Shown here piece by piece: positions 1 through 10,235 of a stretch of 64,000 nucleotides of DNA. The position numbers and the translations under genes were made by a program. The stretch is from NCBI RefSeq assembly GCF_963666665.1, contig NZ_OY762999.1, positions 477,501 through 541,500 on the forward strand, in the 5' to 3' direction. A model generated the notes under the pieces. That model saw nothing but the letters and a program-made list of their open reading frames with translations. It was not told the DNA's origin and made no database searches. Position 1 is the first letter of the stretch. Each line of letters begins with the position of its first letter. The stretch comes from Maridesulfovibrio sp. (lineage in GTDB: Bacteria > Desulfobacterota > Desulfovibrionia > Desulfovibrionales > Desulfovibrionaceae).

Positions 1-1290
<1,290 letters not shown>

Positions 1291-1374
1291 TTCTTCTCTT
1301 CCCTTAACTTTAAATAGTTAAGGTTAATCTTCTCTATTTCAACCATATATTTTTGCTCAAAAGCAAGCTAAATT

Positions 1375-1490
1375 TGCTTGCGGCCATTGAGGAGAGGTCA
1401 CACCCGACCCCATTCCGAACTCGGAAGTTAAGCTCTCCATCGCCGATGATACTGCTAGGTAGCTAGTGGGAAAGTAGGTCGCCGCAAGCT
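1375..1490 (+). rRNA. rrf: 5S ribosomal RNA
   Basis: A sequence of about 116 bases whose ends pair (tgcttgcggc with gccgcaagc) and which carries the conserved 5S core (cccattccgaactcggaag). Position after 23S and before a strong terminator fits the last gene of the rrn operon. No tRNA is seen between 23S and 5S. Confidence 0.96.
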
Positions 1491-1501
1491 TTTTTATTTC
1501 G

Positions 1502-1529
1502 AAGCCCCCTTGTTAATTCAAGGGGGCTT
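1502..1529 (+). terminator. rrn operon terminator
   Basis: An 11-bp perfect stem (aagcccccttg pairing with caagggggctt) around a 6-base loop, directly downstream of 5S. It ends the rRNA operon. Confidence 0.85.
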
Positions 1530-1582
1530 TACTTGTTGGCGCAGGGGGATTTTCGAGTGTTGAGGGATTTGAGGGGCGGATC

Positions 1583-2629
1583 CTAAGCGACTACGATATC
1601 ATATTTGGGAAGTAGGTCCCGCAATACGAAATGTCGATGATAGGATGCCGCTTTGTAGAAATTGTATACCGGCGATTGCAGGATAAGCGATGAATGAGCG
1701 TTGTTGTCCAAAGCTTTTCTCTCTCCGTTCCATACATCCCCCAGATACTCTGGCATAATTTCTGCTCCTTCAGTAAAGTTGGAGGTTTCGTTCTCGAATG
1801 ATTTAATCCAGTTTTCACAACGCTTATCTTCATCATGTTCGGGATATGATAAGATCTCCTGCAAACTGGCTTTGATTTGGGAGAAGTTGCGATGCTTGCC
1901 TTCATAAATGCTCTTATCTGTCTCACAAGCAGCTCGAAACAAATTATAAATGGCTTCAGATCCGTCCATGAAGGTTTGCAGGTTGTTTCGGTTACTGGGA
2001 GTTCCGTTTTCATACTTGAAATTCCATTTGAGAAACGGTTGGTCCGGATATGTATATACACCTCCGTGACCCAATTTACGTGAGCCGAACTCAGCAGCCC
2101 CGGTTTTTAGCTTTTCCAAAAAATGACACGCCTTGTCTTTCAGGTTATTGAATATGTTGGGGTCTGCATTCGCCACCAGTTCAATACTTAAAGTATCCAC
2201 GTCATTCACATCAGAACTCATTCCTGAAAAACCGTAATGAGAAAATGTGTCTGCGTAGACATGTGCCGTAATGCCAATCAATTGCTGATAGAAATCCTTG
2301 TCTGTCTTACTCAGATGATTGGCTACCATCTTTCGCGCAATTTCACTGTCTTGAGTACAGACAATCCTTTCATTAAAGGTCCTGCCTTCTCCGCCGGGAA
2401 GAAAGTGAAAAGGCACCCAGACCACTCGCTGGTCATCAGGAAGAATGTTTTTTACATCTTCACAATGATGTGCTGTCGGCCTTGAAATGAGGCACGCCTT
2501 ATCTGTGAAATCAATGTTTTCTTTCTTGGCATTATCATCCACAAATTGAGAAGCAGAAGCTATGATCTGTGCAGCTTCAGGTTTGATACCTGCAGCTCTG
2601 GCTAACGCGTAAGTCCCGTAGTAATGCAT
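1583..2629 (-). CDS. DUF6765-like protein
   Basis: A 348-residue soluble protein with no signal peptide or membrane segment. It starts MHYYGTYALARAAG and has an internal stretch of the type HVYADTFSHYGFSG (about residues 125-138), rich in His, Asp and Tyr, which I associate with the DUF6765 family. His and Asp in such motifs suggest a metal site, resembling zinc-dependent phospholipase C-type helical folds, but this is only inference. The gene stands alone on the minus strand between the rrn terminator and a divergent permease gene. The 217 bases upstream (2630-2846) are AT-rich and must hold promoters for both divergent genes, but none is clear. Function unknown. Confidence 0.6.
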   Translation of the reverse strand: MHYYGTYALARAAGIKPEAAQIIASASQFVDDNAKKENIDFTDKACLISRPTAHHCEDVKNILPDDQRVVWVPFHFLPGGEGRTFNERIVCTQDSEIARKMVANHLSKTDKDFYQQLIGITAHVYADTFSHYGFSGMSSDVNDVDTLSIELVANADPNIFNNLKDKACHFLEKLKTGAAEFGSRKLGHGGVYTYPDQPFLKWNFKYENGTPSNRNNLQTFMDGSEAIYNLFRAACETDKSIYEGKHRNFSQIKASLQEILSYPEHDEDKRCENWIKSFENETSNFTEGAEIMPEYLGDVWNGERKALDNNAHSSLILQSPVYNFYKAASYHRHFVLRDLLPKYDIVVA

Positions 2630-2846
2630 GTCTTTTTGTATCTATGTCTCCTTATTATTTTTTATTTAAAGTGCATCGTTTTATTTATATAAGTCAAGTG
2701 GAATAAATAGACTATGCCGTATTAGATGAAGTGAAGCGATTAGTTGATTGTTCCTTTAGATCAAACTCCTTCTTGTCTTAAAAAAAAAACTCAGGCATTT
2801 TAATAATGTCTGATAATTATCAAATAAAAGGAAAAGCCTGCTCGTT

Positions 2847-4652
2847 ATGTCTATCACTCCAGATATTATCTTAGTTCTCGCAGTCCTATTTTTAGTCGTA
2901 CTTTTCTTTATATTTGAATGGGTACGCGTAGACATGGTCGGTATTATGGTCATGGTCTGCTTGCCTTTGCTCGGTCTGGTCACGCCGCAGCAGGCTATCA
3001 GCGGGTTGAGTAGTAACGCCGTAGTTTCTATCATTGCTGTTATCATTATTGGGGCAGGCCTCGATAAGACCGGTGTAATGAATAAACTTGCCCAGTTAAT
3101 TCTCAGGTTTGCCGGAAGAGATGAAAGGAAGATTACTTCTATGGTTTCGGCTACCGTGGCCGGAATATCGGGGTTCATGCAAAATATCGGGGCTGCTGCG
3201 CTTTTTATGCCCGCTGCTAAACGTATTTCTATCCAGACCGGAGTTCCTGCCTCTCATATTTTATTGCCTATGGCTTTTTGTGCCATTATCGGCGGTACTC
3301 TTACCCTTGTCGGTTCAAGCCCTCTGATCTTGCTCAATGATTTACTGACCGTGCGAGGTGTCAGCTATGAACATTTCGGAATGTTCAGTATGACTCCTAT
3401 CGGGATCATGCTTATCCTTTCAGCTTTGATTTATTTCAATGTATTTGGAAAATGGATTTTGCCCCATAGTAAGGCCAGTAAGATTAGTGGACCGCTGTCA
3501 CCTTTGCTGGATAAGACTTACCATGACGTGGGCGAGGTATATGAGATGAAAATACCTGTTCATGGTTTTAATGAGCAGTGTCTTTCTGAGCTTCAAATAC
3601 GATCAAACTACGCTTGTTCAGTTCTTGCTTCATATAACGCACAAACCCATAAAAGAAATGTTGCGCCCCGTCCTGAAGATACTCTTTGTCCCGGAGATAC
3701 TATCGCTATAATCGGTGAGGCCATGTTTATTAAAAAACTTGCGGCTGACTATGGCTGGACGTACTCGCATGAGCTGAAAGTTTTCGCTGATGATCTTGCC
3801 CCTACCAATTCAGGGATCATGGAAGGGATTGTTTCGCCCAGATCTCAATTTATTGGAATGACCGTGGGGGAGATCCAGCTGCGTAAGAAATTTGGTGTAG
3901 TTCCACTGGCCGTTTATGTAGGCCATGAGATGATTATCAGCGACCTTTCCGATATGGTTGTCAGTGAAGGTAATGCTTTTCTGCTACATGGTAAGTGGAG
4001 CGCTTTTCATCAGTTCAAGGATCAGAACGATTTCATCTTTACTGAACCGATACAAGGTGAATTGCAGCGTGAAGATAAGGCACCATTTGCCATTGGATGT
4101 CTGGCTGTGACCATGTTCATGATTCTGGTATTGGATATTCAGCTTTCCATTGCGCTATTGTTCGGAGCCATGGCAATGATTCTCGGTAAGGTGCTGACTA
4201 TTGATGAAGCATACCGTTCCGTGGACTGGATGACAGTATTCCTGTTGGCAGGATTGATTCCGCTGGGACTTGCTTTTGAAAATACTGGAGCTGCTAAAAT
4301 GATTGCCGATATGCTCATGAATGCAGTTGGAGTTCCATCACCAACGGTCCTGCTTATCTGTATAGGGCTGTTAACTTCTTTTTTTACTCTCTTTACTTCC
4401 AATGTAGGAGCCACGGTTTTGCTGGTGCCATTGTCCATGAACCTAGCTCTTTCATGCGGTGCTGATCCGCGTGTAGCAGCTATGACAGTGGCCTTGGCTG
4501 CTTCCAATACCTTCGTTCTGCCCACGCATCAGGTAAATGCTCTGGTTATGCGTCCGGCAGGTTTAAAGGCTGTTGATTATCTGCGCGCCGGTGCCGGGAT
4601 GACTATCATATTTTTGGTCGTGTTGGTGGCGGGAATGCGTATTTTCTTTTGA
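2847..4652 (+). CDS. SLC13-family anion permease with TrkA-C domains
   Basis: A 601-residue inner-membrane transporter. Residues 1-190 and 410-601 form two blocks of hydrophobic helices. Between them lie two soluble RCK_C/TrkA-C-like domains (about 205-290 and 300-385), the layout of the DASS/SLC13 permeases found in many bacteria. Family members carry sulfate, dicarboxylates or other anions with Na+ or H+. In a sulfate reducer, sulfate or a carboxylate is plausible, but the substrate cannot be read from the sequence. The ATG at 2847 lacks a close ribosome-binding site; an A/G-rich stretch lies about 16 bases upstream. Confidence 0.85.
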   Translation: MSITPDIILVLAVLFLVVLFFIFEWVRVDMVGIMVMVCLPLLGLVTPQQAISGLSSNAVVSIIAVIIIGAGLDKTGVMNKLAQLILRFAGRDERKITSMVSATVAGISGFMQNIGAAALFMPAAKRISIQTGVPASHILLPMAFCAIIGGTLTLVGSSPLILLNDLLTVRGVSYEHFGMFSMTPIGIMLILSALIYFNVFGKWILPHSKASKISGPLSPLLDKTYHDVGEVYEMKIPVHGFNEQCLSELQIRSNYACSVLASYNAQTHKRNVAPRPEDTLCPGDTIAIIGEAMFIKKLAADYGWTYSHELKVFADDLAPTNSGIMEGIVSPRSQFIGMTVGEIQLRKKFGVVPLAVYVGHEMIISDLSDMVVSEGNAFLLHGKWSAFHQFKDQNDFIFTEPIQGELQREDKAPFAIGCLAVTMFMILVLDIQLSIALLFGAMAMILGKVLTIDEAYRSVDWMTVFLLAGLIPLGLAFENTGAAKMIADMLMNAVGVPSPTVLLICIGLLTSFFTLFTSNVGATVLLVPLSMNLALSCGADPRVAAMTVALAASNTFVLPTHQVNALVMRPAGLKAVDYLRAGAGMTIIFLVVLVAGMRIFF

Positions 4653-4703
4653 ATTAGTCTATGATTTGACTCCATATACTTATTAAATTAGTTCTTTATA
4701 CAT

Positions 4704-5714
4704 ATGTTTGAAGATAAATATTTATTGCATGAAAGGCAGGCCAACAATACTCCTGACCGTTTGCGGACAATTGCTCTGGATGTCACTAATAGATGTAATA
4801 TGTCCTGTTCGCATTGTTATGCTTCCGTTTTCAAGCAGCAACCTGATGTTGATCTTGAATATCTGAGGAGAGTAACCCGAGAGGCCTATGAACTTGGTGT
4901 TTTCCATTATGTCCTGCAGGGCGGCGAGGCTATACTGGAGTTTGACAGATTGGTAAGCATTATTGAAATGATTCATCCTCAGGAAACATATATTAATGTT
5001 GTCTCCAACGGCTGGGAGATGGATCATTATAAAATTAAAGAGTTAAAGGCCCTGAATGTAGATAAGATATCCTACAGCCTTGATTCCGGATTTGCGGCTG
5101 AGCATGATGAGAACAGGGTGTTTGGTTCATTTGAACGAGTAATTGAAGCGGTTAAGAATACCACAGCTGAAGGGCTGCACTCGGCTGTGTCCACAGTAGT
5201 TTCCCACGGGACGATTGAACAGGATAGTTTTAAAAAGGTTTTGGAGATCGCTAAGGAATTACAGGTTAGGGTAGAAGTTCAGGTCGCTATGCCAGTTGGA
5301 AAGTGGGACGGGATAAAGGATATACGGATCACCCCTGATGAAGCTGCGCAGTTGAAAGATATTTTTGAAACGCGGGGAACTTTGCCCAATGGTCAGCGTC
5401 ATATCGGACGTGATATCTATAACTGTAATGGTAAGGATCGTTGTCCTGCTGGGGTAAATTTCATGGCAATCAGTGCCAGCGGCGAGATTTTTCCCTGCAA
5501 TTTTTGTCAGTACACTTTAGGTAATATAAAAGATGTCTCTTTGGCTGACGCTCGGAAATCCTTACTTACAAGTAAATGGTTTCAGGGAACCCATCCTTGT
5601 TGTCTGCTGGGTGAGGATGATGAATTTTTCGATAAATATGTAGCTCCGTATGTCGGGCAGGCTAAGCCTCTGGATGCCTACAAACTTTTTGATCTCAAGG
5701 GAAGAAATGACTAA
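4704..5714 (+). CDS. radical SAM protein with SPASM-type C-terminus
   Basis: A 336-residue enzyme with the radical SAM cluster motif CNMSCSHC (Cys31, Cys35, Cys38), followed by the expected glycine-rich segment (LQGGEAIL). The C-terminal third has additional cysteines (about residues 242-300, including CPAG and CNFC, ending CC), as in SPASM/Twitch domains that bind auxiliary Fe-S clusters. Such proteins mature peptides or modify small substrates. It overlaps the next gene, a class I methyltransferase, by 8 bases, so the two are cotranslated and may act on the same substrate. No precursor peptide gene is evident nearby. Confidence 0.85.
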   Translation: MFEDKYLLHERQANNTPDRLRTIALDVTNRCNMSCSHCYASVFKQQPDVDLEYLRRVTREAYELGVFHYVLQGGEAILEFDRLVSIIEMIHPQETYINVVSNGWEMDHYKIKELKALNVDKISYSLDSGFAAEHDENRVFGSFERVIEAVKNTTAEGLHSAVSTVVSHGTIEQDSFKKVLEIAKELQVRVEVQVAMPVGKWDGIKDIRITPDEAAQLKDIFETRGTLPNGQRHIGRDIYNCNGKDRCPAGVNFMAISASGEIFPCNFCQYTLGNIKDVSLADARKSLLTSKWFQGTHPCCLLGEDDEFFDKYVAPYVGQAKPLDAYKLFDLKGRND

Positions 5715-6471
5715 AAAATTCGATGGATTTGCAAAATCTTTGAGCGACTGCGAAGTCGAAGACCAGATTGCAGAACACTGTGAACGATATGGTTTTTCCT
5801 CTCTTGATGCTGCTAAGCACTGGATGGTTTTGGGGCGGAGACAGTGGATTAAAAGATTTCTGGCACATTCCGAATTATTCCGCATGACCCTTGATGTTCC
5901 CGGTGATATTGCTGAGCTTGGTGTGTTTAGGGGGATGGGCCTATTTACTTGGGCAAATCTGCTTGAATCATACTGCATTGGCGACCGGACCAAAACCGTC
6001 TGGGGATTTGATAATTGGGAGGGGTTCACCTCCTTTTCACCTGAGGATGGAAAATCCATCGAAGAATCCAATAAAATGATAGGTGGATTTTCGCCCAAGG
6101 ATCATTATCAGGAGCTTCTGGATGCGATTAAACTTTTTGATAATGATAGATTTATTCCGCAGAAGCCCAGAATTAAACTAGTTGAAGGGCAGATTGAAGA
6201 GACTTGCAGGCAGTTTGTGAAGGATAATCCCGGGGTGCGTTTCTCGCTGATTCATTTTGATTGTGATCTTTATGCACCTACGAAGGCTGCCTTAGAGGCG
6301 TTTTGGCCTTTGTTAAGCCGGGGTGGGGTTATTCTCTTTGATGAATATGGGATTCAGCAGTGGCCCGGTGAAACCAAAGCCGTGGATGAATTTTTTGCTG
6401 ATAAGCCCGGAGTGAAGATTAAGACTTTGCCGTGGACTAACGCTCCTGCCGGATATCTGGTTAAAGAATAG
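5707..6471 (+). CDS. TylF/MycF-like O-methyltransferase
   Basis: A 254-residue class I SAM-dependent methyltransferase of the TylF/MycF/NovP type. The SAM-binding motif is IAELGVFRGMG, and an acidic metal-site type sequence, LIHFDCDLYAPT, comes later. The start at 5707 (ATG overlapping the upstream stop codon by 8 bases, with an AAGGGAAG ribosome-binding site) is preferred over an in-frame ATG at 5650 buried in the upstream gene. Coupling to the radical SAM gene suggests a two-enzyme modification cassette. A terminator follows. Confidence 0.8.
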   Translation: MTKKFDGFAKSLSDCEVEDQIAEHCERYGFSSLDAAKHWMVLGRRQWIKRFLAHSELFRMTLDVPGDIAELGVFRGMGLFTWANLLESYCIGDRTKTVWGFDNWEGFTSFSPEDGKSIEESNKMIGGFSPKDHYQELLDAIKLFDNDRFIPQKPRIKLVEGQIEETCRQFVKDNPGVRFSLIHFDCDLYAPTKAALEAFWPLLSRGGVILFDEYGIQQWPGETKAVDEFFADKPGVKIKTLPWTNAPAGYLVKE

Positions 6472-6481
6472 TTGTTAAAAT

Positions 6482-6512
6482 TAAAGCCGCAGCACCATTG
6501 GTACTGCGGCTT
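6482..6512 (+). terminator. hairpin terminator after the methyltransferase gene
   Basis: A 10-bp stem (aaagccgcag with ctgcggcttt) followed on the plus strand by T-rich sequence. It lies between convergent genes and could serve both. Confidence 0.75.
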
Positions 6513-6534
6513 TCTTCGTTTATATTACTTGTTT

Positions 6535-7848
6535 TTAATACATTGCCTGCGGCAGATACAAAATTATTTGCGGAAAAATGGCGAAGAGTACTATTCCCAC
6601 CAGAATTGCCAGCAGGAAGGGCATGGTCCCCTTGAAGATATCCTCAAGGGTGATATCCGGGGCAAATTTTTGGGCCATGCCGTAAACCACGTACACGTTG
6701 ATTCCTACAGGAGGTGTGATGACTCCGATCTGGGTGATCAGCACTATGATGACCCCGAACCAGATGGGATCGAAGCCAAGTGTCGTGATAACCGGGTAGA
6801 ATACCGGGATAGTCAGCATTATGAGGGCCAGTGCGTCCATGATGCAGCCGCCGATGAAGTAGACGATTAGGATCATGGAAACGATGATCAGCGGATGCAG
6901 GTCGAATGAAGCAGTCCATTCGGCAACATTGAAAGGAATGCGGGTTACGGCTAGGAATTTACCGAAAATCAGCGCCCCGGCTACGAGGAAGAGGACCATT
7001 ACTGATGTGCGCAGGGTTTCATACAGTGAATTTACGAAAGCCTCCCATGTCAGCTGACGTTTGATTATTCCAAGTACGAGAATCCCCAGTACGCCGACAG
7101 CAGCGGATTCGTTGGGAGTAAAGAATCCAAAGAACATACCACCGATTACAAGGGCGAATACGGCGATGGTGTCCATCAGTCCCATGAGAGATTTAAGTTT
7201 GGCGCTCAAGGGAAAAGTTTCGCCCTTGGGTCCGAGGCTGGGGTCGCGGTGGCAGACTATGGCAATAGCGATGATGAACAGGATGGTCAGCACTACAGAA
7301 GGTAGAATTCCTGCCATGAACAATTCACCGATGGATTGCTCGGTAAGTATGCCGTAGACGATGAGCACGATGCTGGGCGGCATGATCATACCCAGACCAC
7401 CGCCGGAAGCAACGGAACCGGCTGCGAGGGAGTTGGAGTAACCGTAGCGTTTCATTTCCGGGATACCGACGGTCGCCATTGTGGCAGCAGTTGCAGGGCT
7501 GGAGCCGCAGACCGAACCGAATGCAGTGCATGCGGCAACAGTTGCCATGGCCAAACCGCCCTGAATGTGTCCCAGGAAATGGTATGCCGTACTGTAGAGC
7601 CTGCGGCTGATCCCACTGTTAAAGGCTAACTGGCCCATGAGGATGAACAGGGGAATAGTGGACAGGCTATATGATGAAAATGTGTCGTAAAAGCTGCGGG
7701 AAAGCAGGTTCATGCCGCCTTTCACGGAAATAAGCAAGGAGAACCCGCCGAAGCCGACAAGAGTCATGACGTAAGCCACGGGCATGCGGGTCATTAGCAG
7801 GGCCAGCATTACAAAGATGCCGATAATTCCAAGAGTGGTCGGTTCCAT
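6535..7848 (-). CDS. dctM: TRAP transporter large permease (DctM)
   Basis: A 437-residue inner-membrane protein with about 12 hydrophobic helices, of the usual DctM length. Typical DctM segments are present, such as PPSIVLIVYG and the C-terminal ITPPVGINVYV. DctM forms the elevator-type transport channel of Na+-driven TRAP importers. It follows dctQ directly (adjacent codons) and is the last gene of a dctP-dctQ-dctM operon. The substrate, usually an organic acid, cannot be deduced. Confidence 0.93.
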   Translation of the reverse strand: MEPTTLGIIGIFVMLALLMTRMPVAYVMTLVGFGGFSLLISVKGGMNLLSRSFYDTFSSYSLSTIPLFILMGQLAFNSGISRRLYSTAYHFLGHIQGGLAMATVAACTAFGSVCGSSPATAATMATVGIPEMKRYGYSNSLAAGSVASGGGLGMIMPPSIVLIVYGILTEQSIGELFMAGILPSVVLTILFIIAIAIVCHRDPSLGPKGETFPLSAKLKSLMGLMDTIAVFALVIGGMFFGFFTPNESAAVGVLGILVLGIIKRQLTWEAFVNSLYETLRTSVMVLFLVAGALIFGKFLAVTRIPFNVAEWTASFDLHPLIIVSMILIVYFIGGCIMDALALIMLTIPVFYPVITTLGFDPIWFGVIIVLITQIGVITPPVGINVYVVYGMAQKFAPDITLEDIFKGTMPFLLAILVGIVLFAIFPQIILYLPQAMY

Positions 7849-8334
7849 TTATTCTTCCCCTTTGAAAAGCATGATGAGTTCTTTCAGCAGGGTGAGAGTG
7901 AAGCAACCGAAACCGAAAGTCAGCGCGAAAATGACCATATCAGTGGGTAATTCAAGGGTCATTGAAACTTCCCCGGATTCACGCATTGAGCAGCCGTAAA
8001 GATATAGTCTCCATGTAACCAGTCCGAACAGGGCAACACTTAAGGACGTAGTTATGATCTTAACAATGCGTCGGGTGCGGGCATTCATCTTGCTGTAGAG
8101 GAATTCCACACCTATGTTTGCCTTTTGGTTTTCGGCATAGCCAAGAGCCAGTCCGGTAGTCAAAACCGCCAGCACTGCCACAATATCCTCGACCCCGAAA
8201 ATGGGGGTGTTCAGCACGCCGCGTGAAATAATATCCGCCCCGGTTAAAAGGGCCATGCCTATTAAGCATACGGCGGCAATTTTTTTTAACAATGCCTCAA
8301 ATTTGTTGATGAGGCTTATGACTTGATTACCCAC
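7849..8334 (-). CDS. dctQ: TRAP transporter small permease (DctQ)
   Basis: A 161-residue membrane protein with four hydrophobic helices, the DctQ fold that couples the binding protein to DctM. I place the start at the GTG at 8334, which has a good ribosome-binding site (cggag, 6 bases upstream). An in-frame ATG at 8373 lies inside the intercistronic hairpin and would add 13 polar residues. It abuts dctM. Confidence 0.85.
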   Translation of the reverse strand: MGNQVISLINKFEALLKKIAAVCLIGMALLTGADIISRGVLNTPIFGVEDIVAVLAVLTTGLALGYAENQKANIGVEFLYSKMNARTRRIVKIITTSLSVALFGLVTWRLYLYGCSMRESGEVSMTLELPTDMVIFALTFGFGCFTLTLLKELIMLFKGEE

Positions 8335-8359
8335 TACAATCTCCGAATTTACGAAATTT

Positions 8360-8386
8360 CCCCCACTCCGCATAGCAGAATGGGGG
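8360..8386 (-). promoter_or_regulatory. intercistronic hairpin between dctP and dctQ
   Basis: A small inverted repeat (ccccca / tggggg, 15-base loop) lies between the dctP stop and the dctQ start. It has no T-tract. Hairpins here commonly make the binding-protein mRNA more abundant than the permease mRNA; that role is inferred. Confidence 0.4.
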
Positions 8387-8411
8387 AGATTGAATCTATA
8401 TTGTCCTGCGA

Positions 8412-9422
8412 TTACTGAACGCTGTTCAAAGTTTCTACGGTAAAGTCGAGAATTGCTTTGCCGTCGAGTTTCTTCTTGCCGGCTTTCTCGATGTAATCAT
8501 CCATCATGGGCGCAGCTTTTTCTTTCCAGCGCTTGCCTTCGGCTTCGCTCAGCTCAATGAACTGTCCACCTTTCTGGGTCAGGAACTCGCGTCCTTCTTT
8601 GTCGCTTTCATCCCAGGCCTGACCGTGCTTGCCCGCGAACTCTCTGCTGATTTCCATAATGATTTTCTGATCCTGCTCGGAAATAGCTTCCCATTTATCC
8701 TTATTCATGACTGCAAAGAAAGTGGTGGTGTAACCGACGGGATAATCGAGGGTGCAGTAGTCAACGACTTCGCCCATTTTCCAACCCTTGTTGGTTTCCA
8801 TGGGGTATACGCCGCCGTCAACAACGCCTTTGCGGATGGCCTGATAGCTGTCAGGCATGGACATGGCAACCGGAGCCGCGCCGAGAGCTTTAAGCAGCTG
8901 AGCGGAGTTTCCGGTTCCGCGCAGTTTCATGCCTTTGATGTCTTCGAGAGTCTTAACCGGTTTCTTGGCGGTGAAGAGCAGGCCGGGACCGTGGGCATGG
9001 AAAAACAGAACCTTTACGTCGCGCAGTTCTTTTGGCTGGAACTTATCGTAAACCGCATTGGCAACCTTGGTTGCAGCTACGCCGGATTTGTAGCCGAGAG
9101 GCAGATCAACAGCAGCCATTGTCGGGAAACGGCCACGGGAATATGCCAGCGCAGACATGCCGATATCGGAAAGACCTTCAACTACGCCGTCGTAGCATTG
9201 CTTGGCTTTGGTCAGGGTTCCGCCGGGAAAGTAGGCGATGGTCACACGGCCTTCGGTGCGTTTGGTTACTTCCTCTCCCCACTGCTTGGCCAGTTTGGAC
9301 TGGATGTGGGTGGGCGGGAAAAAGTTTGAGTAGGTAAGGTTAATGGATTTTGCACCTGCTGTGAGCGGCAGGGCGCACATGCACATGGCTGCGGCCACTA
9401 CTGTAATTAAAAGTTTTTTCAT
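8412..9422 (-). CDS. dctP: TRAP transporter periplasmic binding protein (DctP)
   Basis: A 336-residue protein with a clear signal peptide (MKKLLITVVAAAMCMCALPLTAGA, cut near residue 24). The DctP fold is recognisable from LRGTGNSAQLLKALGAAPV, the region whose conserved Arg binds the substrate carboxylate. It captures the substrate in the periplasm for DctQM. A strong ribosome-binding site (ggaggg) precedes the ATG. It lies 31 bases downstream of the TetR gene, so it is probably cotranscribed with its own regulator. Confidence 0.92.
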   Translation of the reverse strand: MKKLLITVVAAAMCMCALPLTAGAKSINLTYSNFFPPTHIQSKLAKQWGEEVTKRTEGRVTIAYFPGGTLTKAKQCYDGVVEGLSDIGMSALAYSRGRFPTMAAVDLPLGYKSGVAATKVANAVYDKFQPKELRDVKVLFFHAHGPGLLFTAKKPVKTLEDIKGMKLRGTGNSAQLLKALGAAPVAMSMPDSYQAIRKGVVDGGVYPMETNKGWKMGEVVDYCTLDYPVGYTTTFFAVMNKDKWEAISEQDQKIIMEISREFAGKHGQAWDESDKEGREFLTQKGGQFIELSEAEGKRWKEKAAPMMDDYIEKAGKKKLDGKAILDFTVETLNSVQ

Positions 9423-9453
9423 GTTCCCTCCGTTTTTTATCTAAACTGGCTGT

Positions 9454-10080
9454 TTATTCAGCTTTTTTCAGTCCGTTGGTTAAGGCAAGAGTTACCGCTG
9501 CTTCGCGGACGTCGTTAAAATCGATTAGTCCTGGGCCATTGTTGTTCTGGATCATAAACCCGGTTTCAATGGAACTTCTGACCATATATCCTTCGAATAG
9601 TACGGTGTTGAATGCTCCGATCTTTTCCGGCGGATAGTCCGTCTCAACAAAATCGCGAACCAGAGCGGCAAAGACTTCTTCGGAAAGACGGTACTGACTC
9701 AGGCTCAGGTCTTCGCGCAGTTCCGGCACCCTTGAAGCATAGATGGTAAATTCCAGAAAGACTTTGGCCCAGTTTTGGTCGCGGACAATGTTTTCCAGAA
9801 AATCCCAGATAATGTTCATGACCTCTTCAAGGGATTCTGCTTTGTCCAAGCGGTCATCGCGGGAATTGCGATACTCGGTCAGCTTTTCTTCTACGATTTC
9901 CAGAAAGAGTTTGTCCTTGCTCACCCAGTGGCGGTAGAAACTGCCTTTGGCGTATCCAGCATATCTGGTGATTTCTGCCACTGTAGTTTCTACGAAACCT
10001 TTCTTTCCAAAAAGTTCGTTGGCAGCTTCCATGAGTTCTTTCTTGGTTTGTAGAGATTTTTCCTGTTGTTTTCTGGCCAT
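9454..10080 (-). CDS. TetR-family regulator of the TRAP operon
   Basis: A 208-residue regulator with an N-terminal TetR helix-turn-helix (about residues 14-60, including TTVAEITRYAGYAKGSFYRHW). The C-terminal helical domain is of the usual ligand-binding type. It is first in the operon with the TRAP genes and divergent from the NicO-like gene. Two GACC/GGTC inverted repeats lie just upstream, probably its own operators, so autoregulation and control of uptake by the transported compound are likely. Confidence 0.88.
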   Translation of the reverse strand: MARKQQEKSLQTKKELMEAANELFGKKGFVETTVAEITRYAGYAKGSFYRHWVSKDKLFLEIVEEKLTEYRNSRDDRLDKAESLEEVMNIIWDFLENIVRDQNWAKVFLEFTIYASRVPELREDLSLSQYRLSEEVFAALVRDFVETDYPPEKIGAFNTVLFEGYMVRSSIETGFMIQNNNGPGLIDFNDVREAAVTLALTNGLKKAE

Positions 10081-10106
10081 TTGGTTTTCTGGTTACTTGT
10101 TTTTGC

Positions 10107-10136
10107 GACCTTTGGTCATAAAGTGACCGCTGGTCA
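10107..10136. promoter_or_regulatory. tandem inverted-repeat operator for the TetR regulator
   Basis: Two inverted repeats, gacc-ttt-ggtc (10107-10117) and tgacc-gct-ggtca (10124-10136), have centres 18 bp apart, nearly two helical turns on one face. They lie 26-56 bases upstream of the TetR start and about 100 bases before the divergent GTG at 10236. The paired half-sites fit binding of TetR-type dimers. Binding is inferred from position and symmetry only. Confidence 0.6.
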
Positions 10137-10235
10137 TTTTTTATGGTGTATAGCTTTGAGCACTATTGCTGTCAACTTCTATCTATGACAACTTGTGGTC
10201 AGAGAAACCAAAATTGTTGTGAGGAAATATTAAAA

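Noticed and set aside
8625..9329. A 234-residue plus-strand frame opposite dctP
   Set aside because: It mirrors a clear binding-protein gene and has no ribosome-binding site.
10143..10235. Upstream ATG start for the NicO-like gene
   Set aside because: It would add 31 non-signal residues; the GTG at 10236 has a good ribosome-binding site and exposes the signal peptide.
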